Part shown: piece by piece, positions 9,804 to 16,619 of the stretch
Layout: every line of letters begins with the position of its first letter
How positions within the stretch are numbered: the first letter of the stretch is position 1
NCBI GenBank assembly: GCA_001795455.1
Contig: MGPB01000027.1
Location: 1 to 40,088 of the forward strand
DNA: 40,088 nucleotides
From: Curvibacter sp. GWA2_63_95
GTDB lineage: Bacteria > Pseudomonadota > Gammaproteobacteria > Burkholderiales > Burkholderiaceae_C
Reading direction: 5' to 3'
Translations under genes and position numbers: made by a program
The notes under the pieces: generated by a model
What the model was told of the DNA's origin: nothing
Seen by the model: the letters and a program-made list of their open reading frames with translations, nothing else
The model's database searches: none

Positions 9804-10307
9804 ATGACATTCAGCACCCATCTCACCCTTGGCCGCCGTACCTTGTTGGCAGCTGCCCTGCTCGCCGGCATGGTGGGCTGCGCCACCCGCCCCGCTCCGG
9901 TCGACCTGGCCCAGACGCTGGCCAACACCCCCTCCTTGAGCACCCTCAACGCCCTGGTGGCCCAAGCCGGCTTGACCGCGACCCTGAAAACCGGCGGCCC
10001 CTTCACGGTGTTTGCGCCCAGCAACGACGCCTTCAAGGCGGTGCCCGCCAAAACCATGGACGAACTGGCCAAGAACCCCGAAAAACTCAAAGCCCTGCTG
10101 GCCTACCACGTGGTACCCGCCAAGCTGATGGCCGCTGACGTGAAAAACAGCAATGTGAAGTCGGTGCAAGGCAGCATGCTGGCACTGGCCAAGGCAGGCG
10201 ACTTTGTGACGGTGGAAACCGCCGCCGTCACCCAGGCCGACATCAGCGCCACCAACGGCGTGCTGCACATCGTGGACACCGTGCTGCCCGCCCCCACAGG
10301 CAAGTAA
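9804..10307 (+). CDS. Fasciclin (FAS1) domain lipoprotein
   Basis: A 167-residue protein. The N-terminal signal sequence ends in a lipobox-like GMVGC, so it is probably a lipid-anchored envelope protein. One FAS1 domain fills the rest. The H1 box is recognisable as GGPFTVFAPSNDAF, and the H2 region is seen near NGVLHIVDTVLP. FAS1 domains mediate adhesion or protein contacts; no enzymatic role is known. GGAG precedes the ATG. It is transcribed divergently from pstS, has a Pho box just upstream and a terminator just downstream, so it is most likely a single-gene unit of the phosphate-starvation response. Its role in that response is not established. Confidence 0.88.
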   Translation: MTFSTHLTLGRRTLLAAALLAGMVGCATRPAPVDLAQTLANTPSLSTLNALVAQAGLTATLKTGGPFTVFAPSNDAFKAVPAKTMDELAKNPEKLKALLAYHVVPAKLMAADVKNSNVKSVQGSMLALAKAGDFVTVETAAVTQADISATNGVLHIVDTVLPAPTGK

Positions 10308-10325
10308 AGCACTACCCACCGTGCC

Positions 10326-10350
10326 AATGGCCCGATCACGGGCCATTTTT
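10326..10350 (+). terminator. Rho-independent terminator after the fasciclin gene
   Basis: AATGGCCCG (10326-10334) pairs with CGGGCCATT (10339-10347) around an ATCA loop, and a T-run ends at 10350. It starts 19 bp after the stop codon. Confidence 0.88.
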
Positions 10351-10355
10351 CATTC

Positions 10356-10413
10356 AAATAGGCACCTAGCCCTTATGGAATATGCGCTAGAAGCTCCTAT
10401 TTTCATAGCAAAC
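10356..10413 (+). repeat. Dispersed Comamonadaceae-type repeat, copy 1
   Basis: Shares the core TAGCCCTTATGGAATA, GCGC, AGCT and CATAGCA with the copy at 22030-22086, at the same spacing. It is intergenic, just before the solute-binding protein gene. Related copies lie at 22984, 27687, 29965 and 34071. Confidence 0.75.
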
Positions 10414-10434
10414 TTTTCCGTTGGAACACCCCCC

Positions 10435-11583
10435 ATGGTTGACACCCTTTCCCACCCCCTTCCGCGACGCAGGTTTCTTGGCGCGCTGGCCTGCAGTGCA
10501 GGCCTGTTCGGCACTGCGACCAGTTGGGCCCAAGGCCCCCGCACCACAGCGGCGACGCCCAGCGTGCTGCAGGTGGTGGACATGTCGGCCAGCCAGATTG
10601 ATGTGTCCAAGGACTTTTTGATCGGTGCGCGGGCCGCCTGGCAGGACCTCAACAGCCGCGGCGGCGTGCGGGGCAAGTCTGTCAAACACGTGGTCGTGGA
10701 AGTGGACGGCAGCCCACAATCCCTGCGCTCGGCCGTGGACACACTCAAGGCCATGCCCGAGTGCCTGGCTGTAGTGGGCAGCGCCGGCCACCGGGCGGCC
10801 AGCCAGCTGGCTACCCTGCTGCAGCGTGAAGCGGCCGATGTCGCCCACGTGGCGCCCTGGTTGCACAGCCAGCCGCCCGAAGGACAGGACAGCACCTTTG
10901 GCATTTTTGCCACGCGGCAAGAGCAGATCAGCCATGCGGTGAAATCGCTGTCCATCATGGGCGTGACCGAGGTGGGCGCCGTTTTTGCGTCCGCCGCCGA
11001 GCACAACAGCTACCAGGCCGATCTGGAGCAGGCTGCCGCCGGCCTGAAACTCAAGCTCAAGACCTATGTGCCCAGCAGCACCCTGCAGGCCCTGGCCACC
11101 GAGCTGCGGCCCGACAGCCCGCGCATCCTGATCTTTCTGGGCGGAACGCCCGAGCTGCTGCAGTTCTCGCAGGGCATCGAAAAGCAGGCGGCACAGCGTT
11201 ACATCGTGGCCATGTCAGACGTGAACCTGCAAACCCTGCAGCAACTCGGTGTGTCGCGCTTCACCCCCGTCATTGCCACGCAGGCCGTGCCCCCGGTCAA
11301 TGGCAACCAGCCCATCGTGCGCGGCTACCGCGAGACCCTGAACCGCCTCTACGACGAACCCCCTACCCCGCAAAGCCTGGCCGGCTACCTGTCAGCCCGC
11401 TACGCGCAAGAGGTGCTTGGCACCCTGGACGGAACCTTGAACCGCAGCAATGTGCTGCAGGCCTTCGCCCGCCGCCTGCCCATGGACCTGGGGGGCTTTC
11501 GCATCAACCCCGACCCCAAGCGCAAAACGCCGGCCTTTGTGACCCAAAGCATGGTGGCCGCCGATGGCCGCTTGGTGGGTTAA
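10435..11583 (+). CDS. Orphan ABC-type solute-binding protein (Leu/Ile/Val-binding-like), Tat signal
   Basis: A 382-residue secreted protein. The N-terminus has a twin-arginine motif (RRRFLGALA) followed by a hydrophobic stretch ending in SWAQ, so export is probably by Tat. The mature part has the two-lobe type I periplasmic-binding fold (Peripla_BP_6 family), with openings such as VLQVVDMSASQ and an LIGARAAWQDLNSRGG helix. The substrate cannot be told from the sequence; amino acids or other small organics are usual for the family. No permease or ATPase gene is adjacent, so it either serves a distant transporter or acts as a sensor. The ATG at 10435 was chosen because it places the twin arginines correctly; upstream in-frame starts fall inside the repeat. 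Confidence 0.8.
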   Translation: MVDTLSHPLPRRRFLGALACSAGLFGTATSWAQGPRTTAATPSVLQVVDMSASQIDVSKDFLIGARAAWQDLNSRGGVRGKSVKHVVVEVDGSPQSLRSAVDTLKAMPECLAVVGSAGHRAASQLATLLQREAADVAHVAPWLHSQPPEGQDSTFGIFATRQEQISHAVKSLSIMGVTEVGAVFASAAEHNSYQADLEQAAAGLKLKLKTYVPSSTLQALATELRPDSPRILIFLGGTPELLQFSQGIEKQAAQRYIVAMSDVNLQTLQQLGVSRFTPVIATQAVPPVNGNQPIVRGYRETLNRLYDEPPTPQSLAGYLSARYAQEVLGTLDGTLNRSNVLQAFARRLPMDLGGFRINPDPKRKTPAFVTQSMVAADGRLVG

Positions 11584-11653
11584 GCCACTCCGCCCGGCCC
11601 CAGGCCGGTGCTATGCTCTTCGCAGCTTTTAACCCTTACCTGACACAACGTCG

Positions 11654-13156
11654 ATGCAAAACGGAAATCGCCTGGCCGCCGTGGACCTGGGCTCCAACAG
11701 CTTCCGCCTGGAAATTGGGCGTGTAGACCACGGTGAATTTCGACGGACCGAATACCTCAAAGAGACCGTACGCCAGGGCGGCGGTCTGGACGAAGACCGC
11801 AACCTCACCCCCGCCGCCATGCAGGCAGGCTGGGAATGCCTCGCGCGCTTTGGCGAACGGCTGGCCGGCTTCAAACCCGGTGAAGTGAAGGCCGTGGCCA
11901 CCCAAACCCTGCGCGAGGCACGCAACCGCGACGCCTTTCTGGAACGCGCCAACGCCGTGTTGGGTTTTCCCATTGACGTGATCTCCGGCCGCGAAGAGGC
12001 CCGGCTGATCTACCAGGGCGTGGCCCACATGCTGCCGGCCACCGACGAACGCCGTCTGGTGGTCGACATTGGCGGCCGCTCCACCGAACTGATTTTGGGC
12101 ACCGGCCTCACACCCACGGTGATGGAGTCCTACCGCGTGGGCAGCATCGCCTGGTCCAAGCGCTACTTTGCCGACGGCCAGTTCAGCAAGAAATCTTTCG
12201 AGATGGCCGAGATTGCGGCCAAGGCCGTGCTCGACGAGGCACTGGACGCCTACCCCCCAGACCGCTGGGACACCGCCTATGGCTCTGCCGGCACCGTCGG
12301 TGCGATTGGCGACGTGCTGGTGGCTGCGGGCTGGCCATCTGGCGTCGTCTCACAAGACGGGCTGGACTGGTTGCTGGAGCGCCTGATCGCCGCGCAAAGT
12401 GCAGACCGCCTGCGCATCGCCGGCATGCGCGAAGACCGCAAGACCATCATTGGCGGCGGCGTGAGTGTGATGCGTGCGGTGTTCAGCCTGCTGGGCATCA
12501 CCGAAATGCAGCACGCCGCTGGCGGCCTGCGCCATGGCCTGATTTGTGACCTGCTGGGCACCGCCAACACCTATGGTGACCTGCGCGCCAAAAGTGTGCA
12601 ACGCCTGGCCAGCAAGTTCAATGTAGACACGGCCCACGGCGAGCGTGTGGGCACCGTGGCCACCCACCTGCTGCAGCAGGTGCTGGGCGGCCCGCTGGAC
12701 GAACACCACCCCGAACATGGCCGCACGCTGCGCAAGCTCAACTGGGCCGCGCAGTTGCACGAAATCGGCAGCCACATCTCTCACAGCGATTACCACAAAC
12801 ACGGCGCCTACATCCTGGACAACGCCGACGCGGCGGGGTTCTCGCTGTCGGAAATGCACCGCCTGAGCCTCTTGGTACTGGGCCACCGCGGCAAGCTGCG
12901 CAAGCTGGAGGCCTCGCTGGAGCAGGACGACCTGGTGCTGCAACTCATGTGCCTGCGCCTGGCCGTGATTTTGTGCCACGCACGGCGCGCACCGGACTTG
13001 CAGGGCATGGCACTGGCGCGCGGCGAGGACCATACCTTTCGGCTGCGTTGCCGCAATGGCTGGGCGGCTGCGTTTCCACAAAGTGCGCACCTCTTGCAAG
13101 AGGAAGTGCAGCTTTGGTTGAAGACGCCCTGGAGTTTGGAGTTGGTCGGGGTTTAG
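11654..13156 (+). CDS. ppx: Exopolyphosphatase Ppx (Ppx/GppA family)
   Basis: A 500-residue cytoplasmic enzyme that releases phosphate from the ends of polyphosphate; family members may also hydrolyse pppGpp. The N-terminal actin-like phosphatase domain has AAVDLGSNSFRLEIG and VVDIGGRSTELILG, plus GSAGTVGAIGD. The C-terminal helical HD-like domain (from about residue 310) includes the LHEIG and HSDYHKHGAYIL segments. Length is that of the long Ppx form. Its opposing enzyme Ppk is encoded nearby on the other strand. No Pho box was seen in front of it. A foldback repeat follows the stop codon. Confidence 0.93.
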   Translation: MQNGNRLAAVDLGSNSFRLEIGRVDHGEFRRTEYLKETVRQGGGLDEDRNLTPAAMQAGWECLARFGERLAGFKPGEVKAVATQTLREARNRDAFLERANAVLGFPIDVISGREEARLIYQGVAHMLPATDERRLVVDIGGRSTELILGTGLTPTVMESYRVGSIAWSKRYFADGQFSKKSFEMAEIAAKAVLDEALDAYPPDRWDTAYGSAGTVGAIGDVLVAAGWPSGVVSQDGLDWLLERLIAAQSADRLRIAGMREDRKTIIGGGVSVMRAVFSLLGITEMQHAAGGLRHGLICDLLGTANTYGDLRAKSVQRLASKFNVDTAHGERVGTVATHLLQQVLGGPLDEHHPEHGRTLRKLNWAAQLHEIGSHISHSDYHKHGAYILDNADAAGFSLSEMHRLSLLVLGHRGKLRKLEASLEQDDLVLQLMCLRLAVILCHARRAPDLQGMALARGEDHTFRLRCRNGWAAAFPQSAHLLQEEVQLWLKTPWSLELVGV

Positions 13157-13193
13157 GTTCTCTTGGGCCTGCGCTGAACAAGCCCTTCTGCTT

Positions 13194-13614
13194 GGCTTTT
13201 TGGATTGCCTGCACCGCTTTTTTTGGACACCCACTCCCCCAGCCCCTCGCCCCGTCGGCGAGGGGAGCCTTTAACCGCCATATTTGGTGGTTGCGCGCCG
13301 ACTGCGTGGCGACTGGGGTGACGTTGCCACCGTTACTTCACGCCACGGCCCGTGCCTGCGGTTGTGGGACTTCGGAGAGATCTGGTCGGCACGGCAGGTG
13401 GCTGCGCCCGCCAGCGGCTCCGCACCAGCATGTATGCATTCACCACAATAGTTGGCAAAGGCCGTGGCGCACCCACCTGTTGGCAGCGGTACTTGTGTAG
13501 CACCGTAGCCGGAGCAAAGCCACCAAATCGGCTGTTGAAAGGCTCCCCTCGCCGACGGGGCGAGGGGCTGGGGGAGTGGGTGTTAAAAAAACGGCGCAGC
13601 CCACCCAAAAAACC
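13194..13614. repeat. Large foldback (inverted) repeat in a 504-bp gene-free gap
   Basis: The left arm (13194-13290) and the right arm (13517-13614) are inverted copies. Both carry ACACCCACTCCCCCAGCCCC, then a GC-rich hairpin (CCCCTCGCC / GGCGAGGGG), then GGAGCCTTT and ATTTGGTGG. Beyond the central block the arms extend imperfectly outward through CTGC.CCG and a T-run. The roughly 226 bp between the arms show only loose inverted similarity and no convincing gene. The unit separates the convergent ppx and EAL-GGDEF genes and may end both transcripts. I see no transposase and no clear target duplication. Confidence 0.8.
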
Positions 13615-13660
13615 GATAGCAACAACGCAAGCCGGAACGAGAAAGCGACCCCGCCTTGCG

Positions 13661-15469
13661 TCAAGACACCAAAGCCTCGCGCTCCCACAACCCCACCCCC
13701 GCCTGCTTGGCCGCATGCTTGGCTACCGCCGCCAAGTTAGCCACATCTTCCGCCCGCGAAAACTGGCTGCCGTCAATCGCCACGGCACCAATCGACAAGG
13801 TCGTACACGGAAAGAAGCGCTGCACACCATGCCGGTCTTCGGCCTCTATGCCACCACGGGCCCGCGCCGCCTCGTCGAACATCGCCAGTGCACGCTCCGA
13901 AAACTCGGCGACCAGGCGCTCGCAACGAACTCGCCAGTCCGGACTCTGGAACAGGATGATGAAATCGTCGCCCCCCACGTGCCCCAAAAAGTCACGCTGC
14001 GAGTCGCACTGCTCCATGGCCACGCGTGCCAGCAAGCGAATCATCTCGTCCCCGCGCCAGTAGCCGTAGTAATCGTTAAAGGGCTTGAAGTTGTTCAGAT
14101 CCGCATAACACGCCACAAACCGCACCTGCTTCTTGAGCAGGCGCTCCATGTGCTGGCTGATGGGGATGTTGCCGGGTAAAAAAGTCAGCGGGTTGGCGTG
14201 GCGCGCTGCCTCGATGCGGGTTTCAGTCACTGAGCGCACCAATTGGTCGCCGGTTCCCAGACCCACATAGCGCCCGTTCTCGGTGGCAATAAAACCGTCG
14301 TTCAGGTAGCGCTGGTCTTGCGAGGTCAGAATGCCCACCAACTCGTCCACACTGTGCTCACGCTCGATCAGGCGCGGCGCCAGGTTCGCATGCACATTAC
14401 AGGGCTTGCGTCCCCACACCTCGCGGTAGTAGAGCTTGCTGTATTCGTTCATGAAGAGCGCACGGTTGATGATGCCCACGGGGCGCTCACCCTCCAGCAT
14501 GGCCACCGCGTGCAAGTTGGGCTGCTCCAGAAAAATCTCGGCCAGCGTGTCGTTCTGCGTCTCCGGTGTCACCGTGGGGGCACGCAGCAAGGACAGGCTG
14601 CGCAAATGCCCACCTTGCGACATGCGCCCCAACTCGGGAAACACCACGACCTGCCGCTCACCCAACACGCGCTGTGGGTCCACGCCCAGGTACTTGAGAG
14701 GCTTGCGGTCCGGATGCCCCAGAAAGTAGCCCTGTCCATACTCGATGCCCAGGTCACGCAACACGCGCAAGTCCTCGGCCGTCTCAATGCCTTCGGCCAC
14801 CAGCGAGCTGCCAAAGATGGTGGCAATCTGCTGCAGCGCCTGGATGGTCTTGAGCTTGTCGCCGTGTGCGCTGATGTTGCGTGTGAAGTACTTGTCGATC
14901 TTGACAATCTCGGGCTTGAGCTGGGACCACAGACGCAGGCTGGAGTGCCCATCACCAAAGTCATCCAGTGCGAGCGAAACCCCCGCCGAACGAATCTCCT
15001 GCACCACTTCGGCCAGGCGGTCCATGCTGTCCACACGTTCGTGCTCCGTAATCTCCAGCACCAGGGTGCGCGGCATGACGCGCAAATCCAAGATCCAGCG
15101 CAACAGGCCCTCGCGCCCGCGCAAATTGAATACACGCACCAAGGCATTCGCGCTGATGTTCACAAACAGGCGCCCACCACTGCGCAGATGGCCCCAGTGG
15201 CGCAGGGTGGCCACCACACAGGCACTTTCAAACTCGTAACGCAAGTCTTCCTGGGCCGCGGCGCGCAGCAGGTTGTCGGGGGTGTGCAGTGCGGTGCCCG
15301 CAGGACCGCGGATGAGCGCCTCGTGCGCATGAATGGATGCGTCGGCCAGATTCACAATCGGTTGAAACACCGGATACAGGCTGGCGTTTTTCAACACCTG
15401 TTGCAGCGCCCCCTGACCGGCATGGGCGGGCATTTCGCGGGTCACCAATCGCAAAGGCTGTAGCTGCAT
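13661..15469 (-). CDS. EAL-CBS-GGDEF c-di-GMP turnover protein
   Basis: A 602-residue cytoplasmic protein without membrane helices. The N-terminal EAL phosphodiesterase domain (about 28-270) has the metal- and substrate-binding motifs EALIRG at 50, EITEHE, DDFGDGHSSL and VAEGIET, so it looks active. A CBS-pair-like region follows (about 310-430). The C-terminal GGDEF domain has GGDDF at about 499-503 instead of GG[DE]EF, and the usual RxxD inhibitory site is not recognisable, so cyclase activity is doubtful. The start is taken at the ATG with GGAGAAC upstream. A strong Pho box lies 44 bp before it, suggesting control by phosphate starvation. It converges on ppx across the foldback repeat. Confidence 0.9.
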   Translation of the reverse strand: MQLQPLRLVTREMPAHAGQGALQQVLKNASLYPVFQPIVNLADASIHAHEALIRGPAGTALHTPDNLLRAAAQEDLRYEFESACVVATLRHWGHLRSGGRLFVNISANALVRVFNLRGREGLLRWILDLRVMPRTLVLEITEHERVDSMDRLAEVVQEIRSAGVSLALDDFGDGHSSLRLWSQLKPEIVKIDKYFTRNISAHGDKLKTIQALQQIATIFGSSLVAEGIETAEDLRVLRDLGIEYGQGYFLGHPDRKPLKYLGVDPQRVLGERQVVVFPELGRMSQGGHLRSLSLLRAPTVTPETQNDTLAEIFLEQPNLHAVAMLEGERPVGIINRALFMNEYSKLYYREVWGRKPCNVHANLAPRLIEREHSVDELVGILTSQDQRYLNDGFIATENGRYVGLGTGDQLVRSVTETRIEAARHANPLTFLPGNIPISQHMERLLKKQVRFVACYADLNNFKPFNDYYGYWRGDEMIRLLARVAMEQCDSQRDFLGHVGGDDFIILFQSPDWRVRCERLVAEFSERALAMFDEAARARGGIEAEDRHGVQRFFPCTTLSIGAVAIDGSQFSRAEDVANLAAVAKHAAKQAGVGLWEREALVS

Positions 15470-15501
15470 GGCAGGTTCTCCAGGACACTCGGGGCAGGCG
15501 A

Positions 15502-15534
15502 GTTTATGAAGCGCCGGTGACAGTGTTGTGACAG
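15502..15534 (-). promoter_or_regulatory. Pho box upstream of the EAL-GGDEF gene
   Basis: On the minus strand two perfect units, CTGTCACAACA and CTGTCACCGGC (15513-15534), are followed by a weaker CTTCA unit in the same 11-bp register. The two-unit edge is 44 bp before the ATG at 15469. Confidence 0.78.
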
Positions 15535-15564
15535 CACATTTCAATGCGCTTCACGTCTAAAATA

Positions 15565-15591
15565 AAACGGTATAAACCGTATATACCGTTT
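15565..15591. promoter_or_regulatory. Palindromic operator candidate before the H1-tailed protein gene
   Basis: AAACGGTAT (15565-15573) and ATACCGTTT (15583-15591) form a perfect 9-bp inverted repeat. The spacer contains a further overlapping ACCG half-site. It lies 23 bp before the start of the downstream gene, in an AT-rich stretch that probably also holds its promoter. Confidence 0.6.
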
Positions 15592-15613
15592 CACTTTTAG
15601 AAGGATTTTGCAG

Positions 15614-16120
15614 ATGACTCCCACCGAAAAACTGACCACCCCCACTCCCGCAGCAGCACCCGGAACGACAAGTGCCGCCCCTGCCAAAACAGTAGCTGCA
15701 AAAAAGCCTGCACGCAAAGCAACCACCAAGCCTGTGGCCACCAACAAGGCCGCGGTCGTGGCCAAACCTGCAGCGACCAAAACCAAGGCCCCTGCCGCCA
15801 AAAAACCCAGTGTGGCAGCCACCAAACCCGCGGTGAAACCGGTAGCCAAACCCACCGCAAAACCCGTGGCGGCCAAGGCCCTCAAGGCCAAAAAACCCAA
15901 GATGGTGCGGGACAGTTTCACGATCCCCAAGCCCGAATATGACGTATTGGATGTGCTCAAGCTGCGCGCCGCCAAGCTGGGCAACCCGGTCAAGAAAACC
16001 GAACTGATCCGTGCTGGTGTCAAGGCGATTGCGGCCCTGTCCGATGCAGCGTTCAAGCAAGCGTTGCTGGCTGTTCCCAGCCTGAAGACTGGCCGCCCCG
16101 CCAAGGCCAAGAAGGCCTGA
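15614..16120 (+). CDS. Histone H1-like Ala/Lys/Pro tail fused to a putative ribbon-helix-helix domain
   Basis: A 168-residue basic protein. Residues 1 to about 97 are a low-complexity tail of Ala, Lys, Pro and Thr, repeated as AAKKP/KPVAKP-like units and resembling the C-terminal tails of histone H1-like bacterial proteins. Residues of about 98-150 form a compact domain (DSFTIPKPEYDVLDVLK, then KKTELIRAGVKAIAAL). A short strand followed by two helices suggests a ribbon-helix-helix DNA-binding fold. A nucleoid-associated or regulatory role is inferred. AAGGA precedes the ATG by eight bases. The perfect palindrome just upstream would fit autoregulation by a dimeric RHH protein. It converges on sixA. 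Confidence 0.75.
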   Translation: MTPTEKLTTPTPAAAPGTTSAAPAKTVAAKKPARKATTKPVATNKAAVVAKPAATKTKAPAAKKPSVAATKPAVKPVAKPTAKPVAAKALKAKKPKMVRDSFTIPKPEYDVLDVLKLRAAKLGNPVKKTELIRAGVKAIAALSDAAFKQALLAVPSLKTGRPAKAKKA

Positions 16121-16141
16121 GCGACCTGCGGCGGACCTGCG

Positions 16142-16603
16142 TTACAGCAGCTCTGGGGATTGCACGGTCACCACCACGGTCTGGCCCACGCCCTCGCGCT
16201 CGCGGTAGCGCAGCCACCACACCGCGCCTTTTTTGATGGCGCATTCGCTCTCGCTGAGCCCCAGCAGGCGCGAGATGGTTTGCCCCAGTGTGGGCTGGTG
16301 GCCCACCACCACCACGCAGCCCTTGCCGTGAGGCCATTGCACCAACGCCAGCAAGTCGTCCACACTGCCCAGTGGTGCAATGGCGGAATGTTTTTTGTAC
16401 TTGCGCCCCAGGGCTTGCGCGGTCTGGTCGGCACGGGCCGCCGGGCTGGCCCAGATGCGGGCGCCATCGGGTAACTGCCGGTCCAGCCAGGCGGCCATGC
16501 GAGTGGCCTGTTTGTCGCCCTTACTGGTCAGCGTGCGCAGCATGTCGTCGCCCACCAGATCCAGGTCAATGGCCTCTGCGTGGCGCCAGAGAATCAAGTC
16601 CAT
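16142..16603 (-). CDS. sixA: Phosphohistidine phosphatase SixA
   Basis: A 153-residue member of the histidine phosphatase (phosphoglycerate mutase-like) superfamily. The RHA catalytic motif is at the N-terminus (LILWRHAEA), and the second conserved His lies in VVVVGHQPTLGQ. SixA removes phosphate from phosphohistidine proteins such as HPt domains or PTS components. The ATG at 16603 was chosen because GGAGG stands six bases upstream; an in-frame upstream ATG lies inside ppk. It is 16 bp after the ppk stop and is probably cotranscribed with ppk. Confidence 0.88.
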   Translation of the reverse strand: MDLILWRHAEAIDLDLVGDDMLRTLTSKGDKQATRMAAWLDRQLPDGARIWASPAARADQTAQALGRKYKKHSAIAPLGSVDDLLALVQWPHGKGCVVVVGHQPTLGQTISRLLGLSESECAIKKGAVWWLRYREREGVGQTVVVTVQSPELL

Positions 16604-16619
16604 CGTGGTCCTCCCCAGT

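Noticed and set aside
13194..13614. Insertion sequence or CRISPR array
   Set aside because: No transposase gene and no target duplication, and there are only two opposed arms rather than regularly spaced direct repeats.
13157..13660. Short open frames in the ppx to EAL-GGDEF gap
   Set aside because: They run across the foldback arms, share no protein features and have no ribosome-binding sites; the region is explained as repeat DNA.
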